A stretch of DNA of 64,000 nucleotides from Pomphorhynchus laevis (GCA_012934845.2 WNNJ02001731.1:62001-126000), one strand, 5' to 3'. Positions 34,116 to 45,343 are shown, numbered from the stretch's first letter. Program-made: numbers and translations. The notes: generated by a model not told the origin, from the letters alone.

Positions 34116-37100
34116 TTGATCGATATACTTACAATGGTTCGGGGGTGTCCCTCAAAAGAGAATAAGTGCTGCAACTGTAACGGGCAGGCAGCAGTTTGTA
34201 GAGGTTGCCGTTGTGCCAAATCGAAGAAAAAATGTGTCAACTGTAGCGCTCCAAACTGTAAAAACCAAAATCCGATCGTTTGTTTCTCGCGCAAACAAGT
34301 TTATGATGGAAATGATGATAAATTGATCTATAAACGAAAGGTGAATCAAAAGGGTAATCTCATTACTCAGTCGGGAACTGCACAGGGCAGCTCAGAACAG
34401 GATGACAACATATACACACTTCTCGACAATACAGCAATTCCTTTCAACGAACGCATTTCAATCATATATGATGAGGTTTGCAAATGGCGACCAAACTTGT
34501 TAATGCCACCGATGTGTGAGGCTAGCAATCGGTTGATTGATTTACTCACGAGCAAATATGCAGATTTTGCTTACAAGAAACCTAATGAAGCAACGGCTTT
34601 TAAAGAAGTATCAGTCATTTGTCAATTGGTACTACAGCGTCCACCATCAAGAAAGGTTGCAGTAATCAGGCGAGTTTTAGAAAGAAGGTTAGAAATGTGG
34701 AGTCTGCACAAATTTACAGATCTCATCAAAGAAGGGACGTGCCTACAAAACAAATTGCGATTACAAAAAGATCAAAAGTTGCCGGATGGCATGCTATCAA
34801 AAAAACTATTTTCATCTCGAATGAAGGTTGGTAACACAAAAAGTGCTTTGAAACTCCTTATGCAAAGTGAAACGCAGAAACCAATATATTCCATGGATGA
34901 TTGCGTTGATGGTATCCTAGTTAAGGATCATATTTCTAAATTGCACCCTCCTGCAAGCGGTATACATGCGGAAGCATGTTTGACAGAAAGCCTGTTGGGT
35001 TGTGTCCCGCATCACCCTGTTGAGTTCACAGTGATTGACAATACACACATCCTTTCGAACGCAAAGAAAATTCACGGAGGGGGAGGCCCCTCTGGTATGA
35101 CTTCAACAATGCTACGACTGATGCTAACATCATTTAAGAGTCATTCCGAAAAATTTGCAAATGTCTTAGCTGATCTTGCAATAAGAATAGCGACGGAACG
35201 TATTTTGCCTGAACATATGGAAGCCTTTACTGCGTGTCGAATTGTTGCGCTAAACAAAAATCCTGGAATACGGCCGATCGGGGTAGGTGAAGTGGTCAGA
35301 AGACTAGTTGGAAAAGTTATCCTCCAAGTGGCAAATGAGAGTTTGAAATCTGTAGCAGGAGTGGAACAGTTATGTGCAGGTCAAAAAGCAGGCATTGAAT
35401 TCGCGATACATAGTATTAGAAGCAAATTCTTTTCGAATCAGTCATTTGGATTGCTAGCCGTCGATGCAAAGAATGCATTTAATCTTGTGAACAGGAACGT
35501 ATTACTTCAAAACGTTAAAAGAATATGTCCTGCGTTATCTGTCATTCTACAGAACACGTATACTGGACAGACTTTGCTTATAGGTGATGGTGTGGTTGTG
35601 AAGGCGAACGAGGGTCTGACACAGGGGGACCCACTTGCCATGGCTGCATTTGCAGTGTCATCACTTGCAATGATTTCTCGAATAAAAACCATGATACCAG
35701 GTATATTTCAAAGGTGGTATGCAGATGACGCGTCATTTGTGGGAAGTGTCGATGAATTGAAAAGGGTTTGGGACTGGCTAGAAGTACATGGACCAGAATA
35801 TGGTTATTTCATAAATGCAGAAAAGTCAAAGCTTTTACTTCATCAAGGTGCGCAAACAAACCTAGTGCAAAAAAGTCCTATCATGCACGTAGAAACGGTC
35901 TTTAACGGATTGGTCGTTCTGGGATCGATGATAGGTTCATCGGATTTTATGGACTTGACACTCAACAAGCGAATTTTGGATTGGGTAAGATTGATTCACA
36001 GTTTGGTTGATGTTGCATCGGTTGATGTTCATTCGGCATATTGTGCATTTATATATGGAGCGCAATTTAAATGGCTGCATTTATTGAGGACAACTAAATG
36101 CACTCGCTTTTCGTTGGAGAAATTGCGAACAGAGATATTCCAGACATTAGTGAAAGCATTAACCAATAAGAATATGTCACATGTTTTTGAAATGGTATAT
36201 GCGCTACCCATATCGAGTGGAGGGTTAGGAATTCGAGATCCGGTTGAGGATAGTGAGGATCAGTACAAGTGTTCACTACAGCTATCAGTCAATATGGAGT
36301 TGTCCAGCCAATCAGAACCTGAACTTGATATTTGGGAAAACATAAAGATAGTAAATGAAAGAAAATTGAAGAAATTGAAACAAAGGATAACAGACACATC
36401 ACCAGAATTGGAGATGTTGCTGGATTACGCGAGTATGAAAGGGGCATCAAATTGGTTAACAACAAGACCGATTAGTTTAAAGGGTTGGCACTTATCTAAT
36501 GATGAATTCCACGATGCTTTAGCAGCTCGGTATAACTGGACTCCAGACAACCTTCCCATGAAGTGTGCGTGTGAGGAAGACTTAACGACAACACATGCGT
36601 TATCGTGTAGAAGAGGCGCTATTCCGATCATACGACATAACGAGATTCGTGACATTTTGACTGCAAAACTCACGCAGGTGTGCAAAAGTGTTGGAGTAGA
36701 ACCACAGTTGAACCCCGTTCCTACAAATCATATATTTACATCAGCAGTGACAACACGTGATGGTGCAGCGCGTGCAGATATAGTATGCAGTGGCTTGTTC
36801 GGAGAAAGGATGGAGCGGACGTTTGTTGACGTCAGTTTATTTAATAATCATGCTTCATCCTCTCAATCGAAATCAATAGAGTCGGTATTTCATTACCATG
36901 AGAAGAGAAAACGTTCAAAATACGAGGAAAGAATAATTGACATTGAGCGTAGTATTTTCTGTCCCTTTATAATGGCGACCAATGGTGCAATTGGACCATC
37001 TGCTTCTGGTTTGCTACGAACACTAGCACACAAACTATCTGTCAATAGTGGCGAATCCTACGCTGATGTGATTTCTGAGTTGCGAAATAATTTGAGCATT

Positions 37101-37175
37101 TGTACAGCAAAAATGGTTTCACGCTGCTTTCGTTCACCAAGAGTGAAAATTTTTGTTCCACGTGAACTATGGTGA
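34116..37175 (+). CDS. RT with CXC-like finger and restriction-like endonuclease (1019 aa)
   Basis: Residues 11-48 form a Cys-rich finger (CNC..., CRGCRCAKSKKKC, VNC, C), like a CXC/tesmin-type domain. RT motifs: RPIGVGEVVRR (about 389), AVDAKNAFNLVNR (about 450), GLTQGDPLAM (about 498), RWYADD (about 534), INAEKSK. The C-terminal part has CAC-x8-H-x3-C (about 817-832), RHNEIRD and ADIV...FVDVSLF, the CCHC plus PD-(D/E)xK layout of the endonuclease of R2-group elements. There is no apurinic-type endonuclease and no second ORF. I recognise the architecture as one common in corals, hydra and other invertebrates but cannot give a clade name. A second in-frame ATG at residue 7 (34134) may be the real start. 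No internal stop, so it may be active. Confidence 0.85.
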   Translation: MIDILTMVRGCPSKENKCCNCNGQAAVCRGCRCAKSKKKCVNCSAPNCKNQNPIVCFSRKQVYDGNDDKLIYKRKVNQKGNLITQSGTAQGSSEQDDNIYTLLDNTAIPFNERISIIYDEVCKWRPNLLMPPMCEASNRLIDLLTSKYADFAYKKPNEATAFKEVSVICQLVLQRPPSRKVAVIRRVLERRLEMWSLHKFTDLIKEGTCLQNKLRLQKDQKLPDGMLSKKLFSSRMKVGNTKSALKLLMQSETQKPIYSMDDCVDGILVKDHISKLHPPASGIHAEACLTESLLGCVPHHPVEFTVIDNTHILSNAKKIHGGGGPSGMTSTMLRLMLTSFKSHSEKFANVLADLAIRIATERILPEHMEAFTACRIVALNKNPGIRPIGVGEVVRRLVGKVILQVANESLKSVAGVEQLCAGQKAGIEFAIHSIRSKFFSNQSFGLLAVDAKNAFNLVNRNVLLQNVKRICPALSVILQNTYTGQTLLIGDGVVVKANEGLTQGDPLAMAAFAVSSLAMISRIKTMIPGIFQRWYADDASFVGSVDELKRVWDWLEVHGPEYGYFINAEKSKLLLHQGAQTNLVQKSPIMHVETVFNGLVVLGSMIGSSDFMDLTLNKRILDWVRLIHSLVDVASVDVHSAYCAFIYGAQFKWLHLLRTTKCTRFSLEKLRTEIFQTLVKALTNKNMSHVFEMVYALPISSGGLGIRDPVEDSEDQYKCSLQLSVNMELSSQSEPELDIWENIKIVNERKLKKLKQRITDTSPELEMLLDYASMKGASNWLTTRPISLKGWHLSNDEFHDALAARYNWTPDNLPMKCACEEDLTTTHALSCRRGAIPIIRHNEIRDILTAKLTQVCKSVGVEPQLNPVPTNHIFTSAVTTRDGAARADIVCSGLFGERMERTFVDVSLFNNHASSSQSKSIESVFHYHEKRKRSKYEERIIDIERSIFCPFIMATNGAIGPSASGLLRTLAHKLSVNSGESYADVISELRNNLSICTAKMVSRCFRSPRVKIFVPRELW

Positions 37176-37291
37176 TACAAAATCAAGAAAATATAATAAA
37201 CATTGTTGAATAGTAATATTTTTTATTTTTTATTTGTGACTCAATTGCGCTGGCTTTGTAAATAAATTATCTTTATCTAAAAAAAAAAAAA

Positions 37292-37301
37292 ATTTCGAGA
37301 A
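37292..37301. repeat. Target-site duplication, right (ATTTCGAGAA)
   Basis: Partner of 29725-29734, directly after the poly(A) tail. Confidence 0.85.
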
Positions 37302-38850
37302 ATACCGGTGGTAAACGATCAGGACAAATAGAACCTGACGATTTAAGCCGCTTGAGCTCTAGCACTACATCATTAACAGAAAACATCTGAAGAATGTTTA
37401 TATTCGATGGACAGTACGAGGCATTGGTGACGGAGGAGGATTTACGAACTCCTATGCAAAAATGTTGAGCGAAAGCATTCGCTATGTCATCATATTTAAT
37501 CAATGTGCAACCATCAGTATCAACAAGTGAACCAATGTGTTTATTTTTGTTGTTGAAATTAGCATAATTGAATACGGATTTAGGATTATGAATTGACATT
37601 TGAGCAATTTTCTCTTCAAATTGACATTGTTTGAAGCGTTTAAGAAATGTGAACCGATTTCTGGCCTCTTTATACCTACAGTAATCAATACTATTATTAG
37701 AAAACAACTGGAATTTCATTTTTTTTAATTTTAAAGCATTCCTTAACTCTTTGTCAAACCAAGGTTTATGGTGTATACGATTTGCAACGGTTTTACGGGG
37801 CGAAAATCGTATGAGTAATTCCATAAGGGTGGCTTCTAACTGATAGCATGCCTTATCAACCCCAACATAAAACGGACTGAGCCATGAAATACTTAATAGA
37901 TTCTGACGCACAAGTTCGAAGTTAGTTTTAAAATAATTTAAAGAATTCTGTTGTAATCTACAAGCTGAAGGACGTGTAAAATCTGAGTAGAAATTGAGAA
38001 CACAGTGATCTGACCTACCCAAAGGATCGGAGTACGTAACTTTGTGTATAATGTATTTATTCGATGTTAGACAAATATCAAGTAGCGATTGATTTTCTTG
38101 GGAAAATCGGGTAAATTTTGAAACATGTTGGGTAAGGTTTAGCGAGTTAATCATATCAAGAAATAATGATGTGGACGGACTACACACAGAAGATGTGTAG
38201 GTGTTCCAATCTACTGTCGCTAAGTTGAAATCACCAACTATAAAAAGATTTGGTTTGGAACCAAACTCTAGAATGTAATCGATCAAGCAACAGACATCTG
38301 AAGTGGGATTGCGATAGATTAAGCCTAAAGTCACTGAACCAAGGGTAGGAAGAGACACACTACCCCACAATAACTCGATTCCATCGGACGCTCGTACATC
38401 TAGCAATTTAAACACTAAACTATTATGCACATAGATAATCACTCCACCACCCTTGCAGATAGATCTGTCAACTCGATAAGATGTATAATTTTCAATCCAG
38501 ATCTCAGCATCAGTAATTCTATCATGAAGCCATGTTTCAGTAATAGCAACTAATAGCGGATGCGAATTCTCAATGCGGAGTTTTAATTCGTCAATTTTTG
38601 GAAGAAGACTACGGGCGTTCGTATATAATAACAAACATTCTAAGCTTAAGGGTAGAGTCTGCTGAGCCATCGATATCGGTATGTATGACTGATAATCCTC
38701 GCTACGTCGCTCAAGAGCCGACCACAATGGGGAGGAGTAATGGACAATATTTCTTAAACATTTATTATCCACATATGAAATATTTGAAATTACCAATGAC
38801 TTATGAGCGGCGGAGGAAGGATTGAATGATCTACCTGTAGAGGCATCCAA
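37302..38850 (-). CDS. CR1-like LINE ORF2, endonuclease and start of RT
   Basis: About 515 uninterrupted codons: LYTNARSLLPKIDELK, VAITETWLHDRITDAE, GGGVIIYVHNSL, LGLIYRNPTSD, FIVGDFNLATVDWN, LDICLTSN, GRSDHCVLNFYS (endonuclease with its catalytic Asp/His motifs), a KPWFDKELR linker and the opening RT motif. The frame overlaps ORF1 by about 60 bases. The long open frame in a truncated copy suggests a recent insertion. Confidence 0.8.
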
Positions 38851-39647
38851 TGTATTTGAGTCTTCCTCCGCACAACCTGAAAATTTCGAATTGTCAAGTT
38901 TGACTCACCAGCTTCAATACGAGACTTCAAACATTGTTTAGCTTCACGTAGAAGCTTACGTTCATTCACGTCGAGATCTTTTAACAATCTTGCAGACGAA
39001 CCTTGGAGACGATAAGAGTTCCTAAAGATGGTCTTAACGGCTTTTGGATCTGTCAGAATGGCTTTTAGCAGTCTAGGACGATCGTTAATTTTTCTCCCTA
39101 TGCGGAATAAAGCAACTATTTTAATACTAGATACTATCTCTTCTGGGGATTGTGCCAAAACGATCGTGAGAATATTACGTACCCTAGACAAATCTTCATT
39201 TAGTCGGTTTTGGATATTGACAGAGCTTGATTCCGACACATTGGCGAAAATAATAGAACGCAAAGGATCATGCTGTTTACGCAGTTGTGAGAAAGTAGAC
39301 ATTTGCTGCACCGGAGAACTCGCTCTAGAGGCATTCATTGATTGAGATGATATGAAATGAGCTTCCTTAATGTGCTCGTTTACGCACTCTTTATGTAGAA
39401 CCACACTGTCATTACTAGTAGCTGAGTTCTGTATAACATCATTGCCTGTGTGAGTGTTGACAGTCAGCGTTCGTTCATTTTCTGTTTGACGAACAGTATA
39501 CGATTTTGAGTGACCTCTCTTCCAGATACGAACAGGAGTGAAACCCGTAACTGACGATGTAGTCTTGCTAACTGCATGTGGGTATCGATGTGCATTTGGA
39601 TCGATATCTGCATTATTGAAGGATTTATTCGAAGTTATAGAATTCAC
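38790..39647 (-). CDS. CR1-like LINE ORF1, C-terminal part
   Basis: 285 codons: FTPVRIWKRGHSKS (as in the other CR1 ORF1), a Ser/Thr linker, then ALFRIGRKINDRPRLLKAIL, SYRLQGSSARLLKDLDVNE and AGESNLTIRNFQVVRRK, the RNA-binding region. The N-terminal finger is missing because the copy is 5'-truncated. Confidence 0.75.
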   Translation of the reverse strand: MNSITSNKSFNNADIDPNAHRYPHAVSKTTSSVTGFTPVRIWKRGHSKSYTVRQTENERTLTVNTHTGNDVIQNSATSNDSVVLHKECVNEHIKEAHFISSQSMNASRASSPVQQMSTFSQLRKQHDPLRSIIFANVSESSSVNIQNRLNEDLSRVRNILTIVLAQSPEEIVSSIKIVALFRIGRKINDRPRLLKAILTDPKAVKTIFRNSYRLQGSSARLLKDLDVNERKLLREAKQCLKSRIEAGESNLTIRNFQVVRRKTQIHWMPLQVDHSILPPPLISHW

Positions 39648-39655
39648 CTCACTCA

Positions 39656-40480
39656 GTTATGATGCTGAATCAATTATGGGCTGAACCCCAATAGACCAAG
39701 CAAGAAACGACTATTAGATATTAACTCGTAATCAGCATTTGTCTTTTTATAGATTTGTGTTGAACAGTATAGTAGAATTTAAAAACAGTATGTAAAATTT
39801 TTCGATTTATTGCAGTACGAAGGACAATGCAACGAGTACAATTCAAGGAAAAATATGAACAACACTAAAAATTTAGTCCTTTACTAAATTTTCAAAATAT
39901 TTCTGAACAAGCTCATTATTAAAATTATATACATATAAATCTACAAATGAAAATTTATAAATGATTTTATTCATTCTACAAAATCACTTAAGAAAAAGTT
40001 ATAAGCGTTCAGTACAATTACAATTTCAGTTCCGCTCGCTTAGCTCGCGGAAAACCTTGTCCACCAGGATTTATATTATTAATCAAGTTAAAAATTGTCT
40101 TGGTGATATATACAAGCTCAAATACACAAAGCGTTAGAATAGGAGAAACCGCAACAATATTTCAAGTAAATTGCACTTATTATCTCATGCCAGCTGATCG
40201 GCATCGTACACAAGAGCATGACGTCCCCAGTCTGGTCAGGAGAACAAATTATGAATCATCCGGGTATATTCGGGATGAGATCGTGTCGAAAAATGGCAAT
40301 GCAGAGTATGTTGTCGATTTTTCTGCTTAACTTCCAACGGACGAATACGCCGGCATGGCCCATCTCCCGGCTGCCCCGGTTCTTATCAAACGCCTACTAC
40401 TTCCATAAATAATTCAGCATCACTTGATGATCAGGCTGACAGCACACTTTCTGGAGAGCAATGTGAAACCTCGATTATTG
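39656..40480. other. Spacer with a LINE 5'-UTR-like block at 40022-40070
   Basis: No gene. TTTCAGTTCCGCTCGCTTAG and the following GCTCGCGG...CTTGTCCACCA match the start of the LINE at 47045 almost exactly, but no monomers or ORF1 follow. Frames at 40100-40412 have no recognised motif. Confidence 0.5.
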
Positions 40481-40497
40481 GGACGCTACCAGTCCGG

Positions 40498-41078
40498 TTG
40501 GTGCTACGGATTCTCAGATCTGCCAGGCCTCAGGTAGCTACAACTCTTTCAAGCATACTCTCTGATATTGAAAGGGACTACCAGAGGGACGATGCTTGGA
40601 TCAAACTGTTGATGTTCGCAAATAAGGTTATTAGCGTGCCTGTAATAACTGAGGAAAAATACAATCACAGTTTATCTCATAAGATAAAAGAGGCCTGTCT
40701 CAAATTCGTTAATATGACATCCTGGCCAGTTGATGACGCTGCGGCGCGAAAGCGCGACAGGCTAGGTAACTAAACTAAAGTAGACGGTTGCGCTGTCAAT
40801 AGAAATCTTTGTCGCAGAGTTTCAATAAAACTCGAAGATGGCGATGTTCACGGCGCAATCAGATTAGTGAGCAGCAATGACGAAATTGTGCAATTCGACG
40901 ATCGAGTTTTGTCGGAACTAAGGTCCAACCCCCTACGAACAAACAAATTAGATGGGACAACTATGCAAGTTCAAATTCACAGTGTACCACCTTGTGTCTT
41001 CCCTGTTGTCTCTACGGACATCGTGTTGTCGGCCCTTCGCTCATTTTCCAATGCTTCCTCAAGTGAATTGGATGGTTT
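40498..41078 (+). pseudogene. RLE element, N-terminal region
   Basis: ILRSARPQVATTLSSILSDI, then after a stop GDVHGAIRLVSSNDEIVQFD, VLSELRSNPLRTNK and VLSALRSFSNASSSELDG, the region that precedes the RT in this family. The frame breaks at about 40771. The last codon GGT continues as GGT TTC AGT at 45345. Confidence 0.65.
41073..41078. repeat. Target-site duplication, left (TGGTTT)
   Basis: Matches 45344-45349 and restores the reading frame of the interrupted gene. Confidence 0.65.
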
Positions 41079-41156
41079 AAAAAAGGATTTATTTTAACGT
41101 GGCAAATGCGTGCCAGCGCACGCTTACATGACCACAACAAAAAACAAGACTGTGAA

Positions 41157-44030
41157 TCAGGTGTCGAGAAGGTGTGAACGGAGGAGGTGTTTGAATGTGA
41201 TAAAGGAGGGAGCGCGGCGGACGTCGAGAGGGAGTTGATTCCAGGCGAGTGAGGCGGCGACGAGGAAGGATCGGAGACCGTAGTTGTTGGAGTAATTAGG
41301 AACGTGGAGTAAGAGGGTATGACAGGAACGAAGCGATAGCGAGGTGGGGCGAGTATCGTCTAAGAAAGGAAGGTTGATGAACGATGGGGATCCGACAGCG
41401 ATGAAACGAAAAGTAACGAGAAGGCGGAGTTTGATGCGAATGTGGATGGTGGGCCAGGAGAGTTGGGCAAAATATGTGGATATGTGGTTGAAGCGACGGA
41501 GACGAAAGAGCACTCGAACGGCGGAGTTGACTATGTGTTGTAGTGGTTGGATGATGGATTTTGGAGAATTGGCGAAAAGGCTAAGGCAGTAATCGATTTT
41601 AGGGAAAAGAAGCGATGAAAGAAGAGACATGCAAGAACGGAAGTCGATAAGGGGGCGGATACGGCGGATGTCACGGAGAATTAAGTTAGATGAGCGGACC
41701 TTGTCACGGACGAAGGGTTTAAGGGAAAGGTGATCATCGAAATGGAAGCCTAAGAAAGTGAGATTGTGGACTATGGGGATGATCGATGAGGCAAAATATA
41801 CAGTGGGAGAAGATATGTTTGGTTTACGGGGGAGGATCTACATTATTTTGGACTTTTCGGGGTTTAGAACGAGATGGAGATTGGAGAGACGTTTGTAGAT
41901 AGAAGAAAGACAGTTGGAGGCAGAAATGCCGATATCGTGTATGCGATGTGCGGGTGCATGAGCATAGATTAGAATGTCATCAGCGTATTGCATGACGTTA
42001 AAGGAGTAAGGTTTGATAAATGGAGAGAGATCGCCAAGCAAAAGAGAGAAAAGCAGGGGACCTAGGACTGAACCTTGTGGGACTCCGCAAAAAATAGGGA
42101 TGGGAGGGGGAGGATGATGAATTTGAACATACGCGAAAGGAACGGTCGAATAGATATGAGGCGAACCATGCTACGGAGGAGGAAGAAAAGCCGTAATCAT
42201 AACGAAGGCGAGAAAGGAGGACGGAGTGGTCGACAATGTCAAATGCGGAGGAGAGGTCGAGGGAGATGAGAACACTATATAGAGCCTTTTTCGAGAAATG
42301 AGTAAGTCGTTGTACACTTTTATGCATGCGATTTCTGTCGAGTGATTAGAGCGGAAAGCGGATTGGAAAGGAGGGTACAGGTTGTATGAGGAGAGATAAG
42401 CGTTGATTTGTATTAAGATGAGGCGTTCTAAGAGCTTAGAAAGAGTAGGGAGTAGTGAAATGAGGCGATAGCTAGAAGGAAGGGAGAGGTCGAGCGATTG
42501 TTTCTTAAGGAGGGGATTAACGATTGCGGATTTCTAGTGTGAAGGGAAGATATGACTGCGGATAGACGAGTTAAACAATGTTGTGAGAAAAAGGATATCG
42601 ATGAGCATATGGATTTAAGTATGTGGGTAGGCAGGGGATTGGCAGGTGAGGTTTTGCTGGGCAAGGACATGAGGACAGATGATACATCGGAAGGTGAGAC
42701 AGGGAGGAGATGAAAGCGTTCCGGTGAGAATGAGGCTAGGCGGGGCAGAGTGGGATAGGATGGAGACCGGGGTGTGAGAGAGCAGCGTGGATACTTTAGT
42801 CTGGAGAAATGACGAATAATCATTGGCATTGATGTTGCACGGCGAAGAGGAGCGAGCAAGGATTGAGTTAAAAGTGTGCCAGAGAGTCTTAGAGTTGAAT
42901 GAAGTGATGATTTTATGCTGCCAGAAAGAGTTGCATTTGGTACGTAGTAGGTGGAGATGAGACCGGCGAAGAGCAAGATAGGAATCACGGAAAGACGGAG
43001 TGATCGAGCGGAAATCGCGTCTGAGAGAGCGGTGATATACTCGAAAAGCATGGCGGAGTCGACGCTTTGAGAGTAGACATTGGATGTCAAACCATGGGGC
43101 ACGGTGCAAGCGACGGTGTGGGTGAGGCTTGAAGGGCAAGAGAATATCGAGAGTGGATGTAAGTTTAGAGTCGAAAAGAAAGGCGAGATCGTGAGGAGAT
43201 GAATATGTTATTGTGGGTAATGATAGAGACGATTTGAGTAAGGCAGAGCGGAGAAGGGAGAGGTCAAGATTTCTCCAAGGGCGACGTAGGATTGTAGGTG
43301 TGTGAGGAGGGGTGTGGTTGCGAGTGAGATCAAGGGTGATAAGAAAGTGAACGGATAGACCAGGATCAGAGATTGACAGTGAGGTGTAGGCAGTAAAATG
43401 ATCGGGGACAGCGATGATGTCGAGTGCCCCGCCAAGTATATGTGTGGGGGCAGTGGAGATTAGTTTGTTATTGTAGTTGGATAGAATGTTGATGGAGCGG
43501 ATGGAATCTGTGGAAGAGGGGCGGTCTAGGCGGATATTGAAGTCGCCTAGAACGAGTGAAGGGATTGAGGACAAAGAACAATGAGAAAGGAGGTCAGCGA
43601 GTTCGGTAAAAAATAAGGCTGTAGGAGCTTATGAACCAGGACGGTATACAATGGCGAGATCTAGAGTGATCGGGTTAGAATAACGACAAGTGAGCAATTC
43701 AAAAGAGCAAGGACTGAAAGGGGGATTGATTTTGCGAAGAGACGCTGGGTGACCCGCAAATGCGACGATGCCGCCATGATTAGAGGATTTAGAAGGGCAT
43801 GAGCTGAGGGGGCGGGCGGATTCGACTAGGGAGCAACCGGCAGAGAGCAGACGGCGAATGGAAAGGTCGTCGGAATCTGAGTGCCAGGATTCGGTGAGGC
43901 AGAAGAGATCGACGTATTGCTTGGTGAATAGGTTGAGGATAAGATCGGATTTATTGAGAATATATCTAGCGTTGAGGAGACCGAGGCGGAAACCGTGTGC
44001 TGTGGCGAAAGAATCTAGTGGAGAAGACAC
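41157..44030 (-). pseudogene. L2-like LINE ORF2, several breaks
   Basis: Endonuclease: [109 protein letters not shown]-terminal LDYC-type [18 protein letters not shown] and WNQLPLDVRR. Shifts or stops occur about five times, so this copy depends on other copies. YADD is kept. Confidence 0.8.
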
Positions 44031-44047
44031 ATAGGAGAGATGGAGCG

Positions 44048-45040
44048 TTATCGAATTTTTGGACGGGTGTGGACAACTTGAAAATTTCCGTCTATGTTTC
44101 GGATGGCGAGTGATGTTTCGCCGTTTTCCTCGCGACGGCGTTTTTCGATGTGGGCTAAAGAGATTTGAGCGATTTCGGAAGGGGCGCGATCGCGGAAAAT
44201 TCGAGTGGTTGAAGATGGCATGAGTTTGAATCGTTGAGAGAGGACAGAAGACGCGTGAGAGCGATGCTTGAAAACAATTTTTAGAAGAGGGAGCTGGGAA
44301 GGATTAGATTGAGAAGATTTGTTTAGACGGATGAATTCGGCAGGAGAAATGTCCTTGAAAAAATAAGGTTTATCCGCAGGAACAATAGACGAGAGGATGG
44401 ATCTGAAGGCGGAAACATCGTGTTCCAGACGTGCTTGTGGAGATAAGGAGTTAGAAGGCGTGATATTAGTAACAATGACGCAACGATCGCGAGAAGCAAA
44501 GCGCTTCCGTAAAGGAGGACGACTGACGTGAGTAGGTGAGATCACGATAGAAGAGCTGGCAGTTGATGATTTGGAGGGATTTGGTTTGACGACGGGAGAC
44601 ATAGAGGATAATGATAATAAAGAGGGTGGCAAGCGATGTGAGGAAAGGTTATGAGTGGAAGGATAGTGGAGGTTGGTGGATGTGATTTTGATTGATGGAT
44701 GCAAGTTATTGAGAAACGAGACAGGAAGGACGGGACGTGGGGTGTCGGGGAGTGAAGATGACATAGAATGGGAAGTGTATATGGTGGCAGGGTCGGTGGG
44801 TGGAGAAAGGACATTAGAAACGACGGGGGTAGTTTGAGTTGACATGTTGGATGTTGATATGCGCTTATTGGAATGGTTGCATATTAGTTTGTTGGCACAA
44901 AAACCGCATACGAAGTCTTCTTTAGCCTTATTCTTGTCGCAGGTGATTGTTGTCCAGACGCTGCAGTCGTGTATCGAGCACTGTACTTGCAGTTGTCCAT
45001 AGTTGGTGTCGGTCTTAGTTGTTTTCTTACGTCCACCCAT
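44048..45040 (-). CDS. L2-like LINE ORF1, 330 aa, intact
   Basis: Starts MGGRKKTTKTDTNYG. C4 finger at about residues 23-50 (CSIHDCSVWT...FVCGFC), a long Ser/Pro/Thr-rich linker (about 60-180), and a C-terminal RNA-binding part with [44 protein letters not shown] and [18 protein letters not shown]. The finger is the same type as in the CR1 ORF1s here. By family it packages element RNA. Intact frame in a copy with a broken ORF2. Confidence 0.85.
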   Translation of the reverse strand: MGGRKKTTKTDTNYGQLQVQCSIHDCSVWTTITCDKNKAKEDFVCGFCANKLICNHSNKRISTSNMSTQTTPVVSNVLSPPTDPATIYTSHSMSSSLPDTPRPVLPVSFLNNLHPSIKITSTNLHYPSTHNLSSHRLPPSLLSLSSMSPVVKPNPSKSSTASSSIVISPTHVSRPPLRKRFASRDRCVIVTNITPSNSLSPQARLEHDVSAFRSILSSIVPADKPYFFKDISPAEFIRLNKSSQSNPSQLPLLKIVFKHRSHASSVLSQRFKLMPSSTTRIFRDRAPSEIAQISLAHIEKRRREENGETSLAIRNIDGNFQVVHTRPKIR

Positions 45041-45049
45041 AAACGATGG

Positions 45050-45256
45050 TTGCCGTCGATTGTTGTCGTTGATGGTTGTCGTCGATTGTTGTCGTCGATG
45101 GTTGTCGTCGATGGTTGTCGTCGATGGTTGTCGTCGATGGTTGTCGTCGATGGTTGTCGTCGATGTTTGTCGTCGATGTTTGTCGTCGATGGTTGTCGTC
45201 GATGGTTGTCGTCGATGGTTGTCGTCGATGGTTGTCGTCGATGGTTGTCGTCGATG
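45050..45256 (-). repeat. 13-bp monomer array, LINE 5' UTR
   Basis: About 16 copies of GTTGTCGTCGATG (CATCGACGACAAC in LINE orientation). The unit length of 13 makes every frame open with a 13-residue repeat, which explains the artificial Val/Asp/Cys/Arg frames here. Confidence 0.9.
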
Positions 45257-45343
45257 TATTGTATTTGCCTTAGATTGTATTTTATTTATTGTGTATATTA
45301 ATTGTATGTTTATTAGAAACCAAAATTGTTTTAAGGTGTTTTT

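Larger units (their letters stand above)
29735..37291 (+). mobile_element. Intact non-LTR retroelement with restriction-like endonuclease
   Basis: Own sequence is 29735-29830 plus 34106-37291, about 3.3 kb; the middle is a later CR1 LINE. Flanked by an exact 10-bp duplication and ended by poly(A) after an AATAAA signal at about 37260. Short 5' and 3' UTRs, one 1019-aa ORF. Because the target is the coding region of another LINE, insertion is not tied to rDNA. An older relative lies at 40498-46230. Apart from the CR1 insertion in its 5' UTR it looks whole. Confidence 0.85.
37302..39655 (-). mobile_element. CR1-like LINE, truncated, host of the nested insertion
   Basis: Reads on minus from the middle of ORF1 to the first RT motif (GSICPDRLPPVFLE) and then, across the insertion, into the (AAT)n tail at 29703-29728. 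The body lacks the ORF1 finger (5' truncation near 39655) and all of the RT core, so this copy ended early on the RNA 3' side yet carries a tail-like repeat. It is the oldest layer of the nest. Confidence 0.75.
41079..45343 (-). mobile_element. L2-like LINE, full length, ORF1 intact
   Basis: 4265 bp from a 5' leader (45257-45343) through 13-bp monomers, ORF1, ORF2 and the 3' hairpin (41108-41123) to an AATAAATCC tail. Bounded by TGGTTT duplications. Inserted into the old RLE element. Very close to 18395-22475. ORF1 open, ORF2 with several breaks. Confidence 0.85.

Noticed and set aside
45050-45256. CRISPR array
   Set aside because: Contiguous 13-bp tandem units without spacers, in a eukaryotic LINE 5' UTR.
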